A stretch of 5,872 nt of DNA from a bacterium (lineage in GTDB: Bacteria > Armatimonadota > Chthonomonadetes > Chthonomonadales > Chthonomonadaceae), in contig JAJZFK010000208.1 of assembly GCA_021805405.1 (NCBI GenBank), forward strand, positions 1,388 to 7,259, read 5' to 3'. Of this stretch, positions 1 to 5,282 are shown piece after piece. Under the pieces are notes generated by a model. That model saw only the letters and a program-made list of their open reading frames with translations. It was not told where the DNA came from and searched no databases. The position numbers and the translations under genes were made by a program. Positions within the stretch are counted from its first letter, which is position 1; each line of letters starts with the position of its first letter.

Positions 1-105
1 AGCGACCACGTAGTCAACATTGCGGAGCGAGTCTGTTTTATCGAGACCGGCGACCTAAAGCATATGTCCCCCACAGCAGCGATGCGCGACGATCAAACTG
101 TTTAG
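1..105 (+). CDS. C-terminal end of an ABC-transporter ATP-binding protein (5' part outside window)
   Basis: Frame 1 is open from the first base to a TAG at 103-105, giving 34 residues. The fragment starts SDHVVNIAERVCFIETG and continues with GDLKHMSPTAAMRDD. This matches the end of ABC ATPases of the LivF/LivG/LptB kind: the H-loop (switch) histidine would be residue 3, followed by the 'IAERVxFIETG' strand and the 'xxxSPTAAMRDD' helix. Such proteins energise import of branched-chain amino acids or similar solutes, or export of lipids, at the cytoplasmic face of the membrane. LivF-type proteins usually run a few residues further (a DPxVxxxYLG-like ending), and this one stops at DQTV, so the tail is short. 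The substrate cannot be told from this fragment. The fold assignment rests on pattern recognition of a short tail only. Confidence 0.6.
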   Translation, partial: SDHVVNIAERVCFIETGDLKHMSPTAAMRDDQTV

Positions 106-113
106 CCCGAAGC

Positions 114-143
114 ACAAACAGAGTAATGGTTTGTCATCTGTGC
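114..143 (+). repeat. Inverted repeat just after the ABC gene
   Basis: ACAAAC at 114-119 is complementary to GTTTGT at 129-134 (6 bp, 9-nt loop). An alternative pairing uses ACAGA (118-122) with TCTGT (137-141), and GCACA (112-116) with TGTGC (139-143). The position 9 nt after the ABC stop codon suits a transcript 3' end, but no T-run follows, and arms this short can arise by chance. Confidence 0.25.
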
Positions 144-145
144 AA

Positions 146-170
146 TACACGGAACTGGCTAAACCGTGTA
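146..170 (+). repeat. 7-bp inverted repeat, possible terminator or operator
   Basis: TACACGG at 146-152 pairs perfectly with CCGTGTA at 164-170, separated by 11 nt. It lies 40 nt past the ABC ATPase stop and about 190 nt before the esterase start. It could be a 3'-end hairpin of the upstream transcript or a dyad bound by a regulator. There is no T-tract after it, so a standard intrinsic terminator is not supported. Confidence 0.3.
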
Positions 171-206
171 CCGGCCAATAGGTGAGTGGGTGTTCCAATC
201 GAGTGG

Positions 207-242
207 GATTTAGCAATCCTGGTTCCCTAAATCTTGCAGGAT
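207..242 (+). repeat. Two interlocking inverted repeats (pseudoknot-like)
   Basis: GATTTAG (207-213) pairs with CTAAATC (227-233), 7 bp. ATCCTG (216-221), which lies inside the loop of the first pair, is complementary to CAGGAT (237-242) beyond it, 6 bp. The order of the arms is that of an H-type pseudoknot with linkers of 2, 5 and 3 nt. The 3-nt last linker is short for crossing a 7-bp stem, so both helices may not coexist. If transcription of the esterase operon starts near 328, this element would be upstream of the promoter and act, if at all, as DNA. Confidence 0.3.
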
Positions 243-291
243 AGTGTAGCCGTTGAATGGCGCAGCAACCTCGCGAATAACACCAGAATTT

Positions 292-321
292 TTTACTTAG
301 AAGGTATTTGGCTGGTAAATA
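292..321 (+). promoter_or_regulatory. Weak candidate promoter for the esterase operon
   Basis: TTTACT at 292-297 (four of six matches to TTGACA) is followed after 18 nt by TAAATA at 316-321. TG at 313-314 sits one base before that hexamer, as in an extended -10. Transcription would begin near 328 and leave a leader of about 30 nt before the esterase ATG. The -10 match is poor, so this is the best candidate in the 252-nt gap rather than a firm call. Confidence 0.35.
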
Positions 322-347
322 GCGAACTGACGATCATTCCACCTATC

Positions 348-351
348 GGAG
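348..351 (+). promoter_or_regulatory. Ribosome binding site for the esterase
   Basis: GGAG at 348-351 lies 6 nt before the ATG at 358. An in-frame TGA at 328-330 and no other start codon between it and 358 fix this start. Confidence 0.7.
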
Positions 352-357
352 TTTGTT

Positions 358-1626
358 ATGCACCTGCTGCTTCCTTTCGCATTGGGCCTCGGCCTGTTAT
401 CGGCTGCGTCTCTTCCTATGCGCGCTGCGGTTACACAGATATACCCACCAACCAGCTCCTGCTTCGTTTTTAGCCCTGCTAACTGGGCAACCCACAGTTT
501 ACATGATGGTGTTAAAGCTAGGCAGAGCTGGAACGCGGGTGCCTACTTTAGAGTTACGTTCAAGACAGAGACACCAGCGGTCACAATTGCCCTGCATCTT
601 GGCGTAAAGCAATATGGTGCATGGAACGGTACCAACTGGTCACTTTTAAACCCTATACCAGCAATTAGCTATTCGCTGGATGGGCTGATCACCGATGACG
701 TGCCTGCGGATGGGCCCACACATGACGGGATCTTAAGTATAAGCGTACCCACACCTGGTAGCCATACCCTTACAGTTTGGTTGCGGAACAGTGAACAACT
801 GCATAGGTGGGTGCGTGGTGGCACGGGCAGCAACGTTCTGCAGGTTAATGGCATATCCTTTGGCGAAGGAGCCGTGCCACTTGCCGGCAAACGGCAGTCG
901 CACTGGGTACTAATAGTTGGTGATAGCATTACAGAAGGCATTCAGGCGGATAACGGACGCGATAACGTGCTTTACGACTATAGTTGGCTAGATGCACAGG
1001 CCCTTTTTGCACGTGGCTATGAAACGGCCATAAGCGCGTGCGGTTATAGCGGCTGGGTGTGCACTGGCTGTGCGGATGGTGACGTACCTGGATACTACGT
1101 GGTGAACAAAGGTTCTGGCGGCAAGTGGGTTTACGATGATGGCGCCAGTCGCTGGAACAAGATCGACGGAGTTACCAGCTTGTTGGATTCTCAAGGAAGA
1201 ATGAGTGGGTACGGTGGCCGCAATCAGCCGCCTTCGGTCATCTTCTTCAACTACGGTACCAACGAAACGCTTAGCCGAGCCGTTACAGCACGCATGGCAG
1301 CCTCCATAGAACAGTGCCTGCCGGCGTTGCGCAAGGCTGCGCCCAATGCGGAGATTCTGGTGGCGGTACCATTTGGAATTGAGAGTACCCGGGTATATGG
1401 ATCAGAAGGGCTGCTGTATGCCGCTGCCCTTAGGCGGGCTGTGCGAAACTATCTGAAGCAGCATCCTGATGATCGGCGAACGCACCTGGTAGACCTCGGG
1501 GCCAATGTCGCTAACGCACTTGCGTCTCCTATCTATGGGGCGGGTATTCATCCAAACATGGCAGGTCATGCATTCCTCGCTCCGCTTGTGCTACAGGTGA
1601 TTGAGCAATTCCTTCCCACTAAGTAA
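358..1626 (+). CDS. Secreted two-domain SGNH/GDSL carbohydrate esterase, CE2-like
   Basis: The 422-residue protein begins with a hydrophobic segment (residues 2-19), probably a signal peptide, though its n-region has no Lys or Arg. Residues about 30-175 look like a beta-rich jelly-roll domain, and about 180-420 form an SGNH hydrolase domain. This order is that of CE2 acetyl esterases, which remove acetyl groups from plant polysaccharides. Visible SGNH blocks are GDSITEG (188-194, nucleophile Ser190), CGYSGW (228-233, block II glycine), NYGTNE (298-303, oxyanion Asn302) and GIHPN (396-400, catalytic His398). The acid normally three residues before the His is Ala395. CE2 enzymes are known that work with a Ser-His dyad, so activity is still likely. 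A long insertion between blocks II and III (about 234-290) carries CTGC (235-238) and could shape the substrate site. The gene leads a two-gene operon with the LamG protein, 9 nt downstream. The substrate is unknown; deacetylation of a glycan is inferred from fold and neighbour. Confidence 0.85.
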   Translation: MHLLLPFALGLGLLSAASLPMRAAVTQIYPPTSSCFVFSPANWATHSLHDGVKARQSWNAGAYFRVTFKTETPAVTIALHLGVKQYGAWNGTNWSLLNPIPAISYSLDGLITDDVPADGPTHDGILSISVPTPGSHTLTVWLRNSEQLHRWVRGGTGSNVLQVNGISFGEGAVPLAGKRQSHWVLIVGDSITEGIQADNGRDNVLYDYSWLDAQALFARGYETAISACGYSGWVCTGCADGDVPGYYVVNKGSGGKWVYDDGASRWNKIDGVTSLLDSQGRMSGYGGRNQPPSVIFFNYGTNETLSRAVTARMAASIEQCLPALRKAAPNAEILVAVPFGIESTRVYGSEGLLYAAALRRAVRNYLKQHPDDRRTHLVDLGANVANALASPIYGAGIHPNMAGHAFLAPLVLQVIEQFLPTK

Positions 1627-1628
1627 GG
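1624..1628 (+). promoter_or_regulatory. Shine-Dalgarno-like site overlapping the esterase stop codon
   Basis: TAAGG at 1624-1628 includes the TAA stop of the esterase and lies 7 nt before the ATG at 1636. This arrangement favours re-initiation or translational coupling between the two secreted proteins. Confidence 0.45.
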
Positions 1629-1635
1629 CAGAAAC

Positions 1636-4600
1636 ATGCGGCTTAAAGTACCATTTCACCGGTCATTTTTTCGGGCAGGTTGGCTCGCAGGCGCGGCGGC
1701 AGTAGTTGCAGGCGTCCTCATAACGGCACCGCGGGCGCACGCACAGGCGGCTGTACCCATCGTCGTCTTAAGTGCTGGGCAGTACGCTACCGGGGCACAA
1801 ACCTGGCGTGATTCGCAAAGTGGTTTCACGTTCTCGGCTGTTGGCAAGCCTGTGCTTACAACGATTCGGGGCGTGGTAGGGGTCGCGTTCAACGGGACCA
1901 CCGACGCCTTTATCGGTCCTGTGCCGCCGGCAGCTCTTGTGGGCAATCACGCTAGAACGATTGAGGTTTGGGCGCTAAATCCTACCGTAGACTCCGATGA
2001 GGAGACTATCGTTTCCTGGGGGCGGCGTGGGGGGCCGACTGGCAGTCTCATGGCGTTTGGCTGGGGCGCAAATCCCGGATATGGTGCGATGGCTCACTGG
2101 AGCGATGACCTTGGGTGGAACGGTGTGCCCTCTGCTGGCAGGTGGCACCTGCTGGCCTATACCTTTGACGGTAGAACTGCCAGGATATACGATGACGGTC
2201 TGCTAAAGGGTACGCTTAACACTACACTTGACACCGGGTACAACGCACCTCTTACTCTTGCTGTACAGACCTCACAAGCGGGCCAAATTCAGTTCAAGAA
2301 CGAGTATACGGGCGCGCAGCAGGCGGGATCGCTAGTCATATCGTCTCTGCGCATATACGGTAGCGCTCTTTCTGGTGCGCAGATAGCTCACGATTTTGCT
2401 GCCCGATCCGCGCACTATCATGCCACGGCTGCCGATGCGCAGGGGTACCTGGCGGAAGGTGTAACGGCATTTCGTGCCGGTGATTTTACGCTTACGCTGC
2501 TAAAGGCTACTGGTGGTGCTGCTGGCCTTGCACCGGCGGGTACCTCCTTCAACTTTCTGCCTGGCGACCGGGTAGCTTCACGCTCTGGCCCGGGCTATTA
2601 CTATCTTGGTGATTGCACGTTTCGCCTGCGTAGTGGCAAGGGTGCCTGGACGAACTACAGCACTGCCCATGATGCAGCTGCTGCAAAGCCGCTACACGAT
2701 CCCGCAGCGCTATCTGCTTATGACCTTACTAGTACCGTAGCGGGCTCGTGCCCTGTGCGGCTTGTACGGCGGTGGCTGGTGGAACACGGACACCTGGTAC
2801 TGCGTTTCACCATCTTCAATCCGCAGCACCACGCAGTTACGTTGGGTGCCTTCGGTGCAGCGATGGTGTTTAACAACGACCTGGCTGGTAAATCGCTAAA
2901 CCAGGCACATGACACCTGCTCGTTTGCGGATCCCTGTATTGGCGAGGACGGCGGCTATCTGCAGGTTACGAGGCTCAACGGGCATGGCCCTGCGCTGCTG
3001 GTACTACCCGATCACCGAACTCCATTCGAGGCATATCGACCACTTTATGATGACCCAACACCGCGCGGCGTCACCTTTGAAGGGTTCTATGAATGGATGT
3101 GCTGTACGCGTGCTTATATTCACCACGACTGGCGCGGCGTTCAGCCCTGGAATCCGGCTACCCTTCGACAAATAAAGCCTGGGGCAACCGTGGCGTTTAC
3201 ATTTCGTTTCGCAATCGCCCCTGCAGTTCAGCGCATTGAGCAGACGCTCATTGGCTGTAAGCGCCCTGTTGCGGTTGGTATTCCGGGATACGTTCTACCC
3301 ACCAATCAGCCTGGAGAGCTATTCATCCATGCCACGAAGCACATTGACCAAGTAACGTGCTTACCACTTGGCCACGTCGCGATAAGTGCGTACAACCGCA
3401 AGATTGCTAGTGGATGGCGGGGCTATGCACTAAAGGCCGTAGTGGTAGGCCGATGCATAGTTCAGGTGCACTATGCGGACGGTGCAACACAGAATATTCA
3501 ATACTTTGTAACTCCTCCGGAAACCGTGCAAGTATCGCGTTATGGGTCATTCATGGCTGCGCATCAGTGGTTTAGCGATCCCAACGACCCCTTTCACCGC
3601 ACCGACTCGTTTATGGGCTACAACCGCGATAAACAGAGCATGGTTCTTCAGCGGTATAACAGCTGGTTTGTTGGGCTTAGTGATGAGGTAGGGGCAGGGC
3701 CCTCCGTGGGCATGGCAATGAAGAACGCGAATCGCCTAAATAGTCACGAGGTACATCTACTCGATCTGTACGTTTCCAACTGCCTGTGGGGTCATGTACA
3801 GAATAAGAACTTCAGCGTACGCGCCAGCCTCTTCTACTACCAGCCAAACCTGTTGCCCAGCTATCACTACACGGTAAATGAGGGTTGGGACAAGGCACGT
3901 TCAGAGACTACGTGGCGATCGTTTAACTACCCGCACGTTGCTTCAGTATACTGGGCGATGTACCGTATAGCTCGCACGCATCCCGGCTTAAAGCTCCTTC
4001 ATCACTGGAACTGGTATCTTTACCACGCCTACCGAACTGTCATGGCAATCAAGCAGTTTGCACCAGGTTACGCACAATTTGGTCTCATGGTGGGCAGCAT
4101 TTTTCCCCGAATTATTCACGACATGCGGATGGAAGGCTGGCCAGCGCGCGCCCACAAGATGCAAGCCTACATGCACAGCCGAGAGAAGTACTGGATTACA
4201 CGCGAGTATCCCTTTGGCAGTGAGATGCCTTGGGACTCCACTGGGCAGGAGGAGATTTATACCTGGTGCCGATACTTCGGTGCCAATGAAAAGGCCCGTG
4301 TTACGGTAAATGCCGTGTTAGGGTACATGCCTACCGTGGCCAACTGGGCATACAACGGTGCGGCAAGGCGGTATTGGGACGGTGCGGTAAATGGGTGCCA
4401 CTATACCCAGATTGTTCGCATGACCAATCACTACGGAAGCGGTATAAATTCCATCCCGGTGCTAGACGATTATCGCCGCCATCCTTCCAACCTCGATCTG
4501 CTTCGGGTGGGCTATGCCGGAATGGATCAGCTGATGGCGAACATTGATTCCAGTGGTTTTGCCTCTTATGGTTTCGTAGCAGACCCGGCAGTTCTTCGGT

Positions 4601-5052
4601 TTGATCCCTTCACTGCAGATTACGGCATAGCGTTCTATGGTTACGCACGAAACGACGGATCATATGTCGTTCACAGTAGCCGGTTCGGATGGTTGGGGTT
4701 TGGGTGCGCGGTTAAACGGAAGGGTGATGAGGTTATAGTCTCGCCCAGAGATGGTTTCCACAGGCGTGTGTTCATCGCGCCGCTTGGTCTATGGATACGG
4801 CTCAAGATGGGCCAGTTCAGTAGCATTCGGTTTAACACGCAAACGGGAACAGTACACTTAACGGTGATCGGGCGTCCGTCACTCACCAGAAGTGTCCTGC
4901 TTTGCGCCGGCGTGACGAGTGTAGGGCATGAAACGGCAACATGGAAGCCGGTGTCACACTATAAGGTGATTAGAAACCTGTGGAGTGTGCCCTTGCCACA
5001 CTCTAGAGCCACTGTTACACTGGTTCGTTCCACCAGTGCGAAGCAGAATTAG
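1636..5052 (+). CDS. Large secreted LamG-domain protein, tentative DUF5695 candidate glycan-active enzyme
   Basis: This 1138-residue protein starts with a classic Sec signal peptide: basic n-region, hydrophobic core about 14-31, and AHA cleavage motif at 34-36. Residues about 40-258 form a LamG/concanavalin A-like lectin domain, seen in TIEVWALNP (108-116), GRWHLLAYTFDG (168-179), RIYDDG (183-188) and the closing SSLRIYGSALSGAQI (236-250). A beta-rich stretch follows (about 260-540) with two close Cys (427, 434), then an Ig-like piece (about 541-630). From about 640 to 1000 the sequence is helix-rich and full of Trp and Tyr, as in alpha/alpha-toroid carbohydrate enzymes. It contains HRTDSFMGYNR (654-664) and the acidic motif PFGSEMPWDSTGQEE (859-873), with Glu863, Asp867, Glu872 and Glu873 as candidate active residues. 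A final beta region occupies about 1005-1130. The whole post-LamG part resembles my recollection of DUF5695, which lacks an assigned function. It shares an operon with the esterase, which supports polysaccharide breakdown outside the cell. Secretion and LamG are well supported; enzymatic activity is inference. Confidence 0.8.
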   Translation: MRLKVPFHRSFFRAGWLAGAAAVVAGVLITAPRAHAQAAVPIVVLSAGQYATGAQTWRDSQSGFTFSAVGKPVLTTIRGVVGVAFNGTTDAFIGPVPPAALVGNHARTIEVWALNPTVDSDEETIVSWGRRGGPTGSLMAFGWGANPGYGAMAHWSDDLGWNGVPSAGRWHLLAYTFDGRTARIYDDGLLKGTLNTTLDTGYNAPLTLAVQTSQAGQIQFKNEYTGAQQAGSLVISSLRIYGSALSGAQIAHDFAARSAHYHATAADAQGYLAEGVTAFRAGDFTLTLLKATGGAAGLAPAGTSFNFLPGDRVASRSGPGYYYLGDCTFRLRSGKGAWTNYSTAHDAAAAKPLHDPAALSAYDLTSTVAGSCPVRLVRRWLVEHGHLVLRFTIFNPQHHAVTLGAFGAAMVFNNDLAGKSLNQAHDTCSFADPCIGEDGGYLQVTRLNGHGPALLVLPDHRTPFEAYRPLYDDPTPRGVTFEGFYEWMCCTRAYIHHDWRGVQPWNPATLRQIKPGATVAFTFRFAIAPAVQRIEQTLIGCKRPVAVGIPGYVLPTNQPGELFIHATKHIDQVTCLPLGHVAISAYNRKIASGWRGYALKAVVVGRCIVQVHYADGATQNIQYFVTPPETVQVSRYGSFMAAHQWFSDPNDPFHRTDSFMGYNRDKQSMVLQRYNSWFVGLSDEVGAGPSVGMAMKNANRLNSHEVHLLDLYVSNCLWGHVQNKNFSVRASLFYYQPNLLPSYHYTVNEGWDKARSETTWRSFNYPHVASVYWAMYRIARTHPGLKLLHHWNWYLYHAYRTVMAIKQFAPGYAQFGLMVGSIFPRIIHDMRMEGWPARAHKMQAYMHSREKYWITREYPFGSEMPWDSTGQEEIYTWCRYFGANEKARVTVNAVLGYMPTVANWAYNGAARRYWDGAVNGCHYTQIVRMTNHYGSGINSIPVLDDYRRHPSNLDLLRVGYAGMDQLMANIDSSGFASYGFVADPAVLRFDPFTADYGIAFYGYARNDGSYVVHSSRFGWLGFGCAVKRKGDEVIVSPRDGFHRRVFIAPLGLWIRLKMGQFSSIRFNTQTGTVHLTVIGRPSLTRSVLLCAGVTSVGHETATWKPVSHYKVIRNLWSVPLPHSRATVTLVRSTSAKQN

Positions 5053-5102
5053 CAGGCTGAATTTCAGCAGAAACAGGTACGTTTAAGAGGTGACTAAGGG
5101 TT

Positions 5103-5131
5103 TGGTCTGCCCGCTTACAGCGGGCAGACTA
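5103..5131 (+). terminator. Strong hairpin after the operon, probable terminator without U-tract
   Basis: GTCTGCCCGC (5105-5114) pairs perfectly with GCGGGCAGAC (5120-5129) around a TTACA loop. A G-U pair (5104/5130) and a T-A pair (5103/5131) extend the stem to 12 bp. It lies about 50 nt past the stop of the LamG protein and directly before the nusA promoter, where a transcript end is expected. The sequence after it is CTTGCAATTTC, with no run of T, so it is either a U-less intrinsic terminator or a 3'-end stabilising hairpin. Confidence 0.65.
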
Positions 5132-5132
5132 C

Positions 5133-5161
5133 TTGCAATTTCGGGTCTCCTATGCTATACT
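5133..5161 (+). promoter_or_regulatory. Near-consensus housekeeping-sigma promoter for nusA
   Basis: TTGCAA (5133-5138) and TATACT (5156-5161) are separated by exactly 17 nt. TG at 5153-5154, one base before the -10, makes it an extended -10. The start of transcription would be near 5168, giving a leader of about 110 nt before nusA. The -35 begins just 1 nt after the extended terminator stem, so the two elements are tightly packed. Confidence 0.75.
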
Positions 5162-5191
5162 TTGCAAAGGATCGCGAGCAGTTTGCCCGGC

Positions 5192-5215
5192 GAGAGTGGG
5201 TTATTGCCCACTCTC
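5192..5215 (+). promoter_or_regulatory. Stable hairpin early in the nusA leader
   Basis: GAGAGTGGG (5192-5200) pairs without mismatch with CCCACTCTC (5207-5215), 9 bp around TTATTG. It begins about 25 nt after the predicted transcription start and is followed by TTCTGC, not a T-run. It could be a pause or attenuation hairpin, or a 5' stabiliser of the nusA mRNA. Its stem strength is similar to that of the hairpin ending the preceding operon. Confidence 0.5.
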
Positions 5216-5234
5216 TTCTGCTACCGGAGGTACG

Positions 5235-5282
5235 GTGCACATATATGGCCACACGAGGGCCTCGTGCGGGGAGCAGCCATGA
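5235..5282 (+). CDS. Possible 15-codon leader ORF overlapping the nusA start
   Basis: GGAGG at 5226-5230 lies 4 nt before a GTG at 5235. The frame reads VHIYGHTRASCGEQP and stops with TGA at 5280-5282, so its stop overlaps the nusA ATG as ATGA. That is the geometry of a translationally coupled leader peptide. It is short, uses GTG, has a slightly tight spacing and is not a recognised peptide, so chance cannot be excluded. The GGAGG falls in the loop of a 4-bp stem (ACCG 5223-5226 with CGGT 5233-5236). Confidence 0.3.
   Translation: MHIYGHTRASCGEQP
5252..5266 (+). repeat. Short palindrome before the nusA ribosome binding site
   Basis: CACGAG (5252-5257) pairs with CTCGTG (5261-5266) around GGC. 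It ends 1 nt before the GGGGAG ribosome binding site of nusA and could affect its accessibility, or be an operator-like dyad. Confidence 0.35.
5268..5273 (+). promoter_or_regulatory. Ribosome binding site of nusA
   Basis: GGGGAG at 5268-5273 is 5 nt from the ATG at 5279, which begins the conserved NusA N-terminus. The last bases, together with CAG, could pair with CTGCT at 5218-5222 (5 bp with AGCAG 5272-5276), a weak possible masking interaction. Confidence 0.65.

Noticed and set aside
253..281. TTGAAT with a -10-like AATAAC 17 nt downstream
   Set aside because: The -10 match is too poor; the candidate at 292-321 has an extended -10 and a better distance to the start codon.
234..473. 79-codon + strand reading frame starting before the esterase
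   Set aside because: It runs out of frame into the esterase signal-peptide region, has no good ribosome binding site and no recognisable sequence.
353..607. 84-codon + strand frame almost coincident with the esterase start
   Set aside because: It overlaps the esterase in another frame; the esterase has SGNH motifs and the better-placed GGAG.
669..1194. Minus-strand frames of 68-90 codons opposite the esterase
   Set aside because: They are antisense shadows of a well-supported coding gene, with no initiation signals or recognisable product.
3988..4886. Minus-strand frames of 62-71 codons opposite the LamG protein
   Set aside because: Antisense shadows; sequences look like translations of complementary codons rather than proteins.
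5064..5076. GCTGAATTTCAGC palindrome just after the LamG gene stop
   Set aside because: Only a 4-bp stem with a realistic loop; too weak to call a terminator beside the 12-bp hairpin at 5103-5131.
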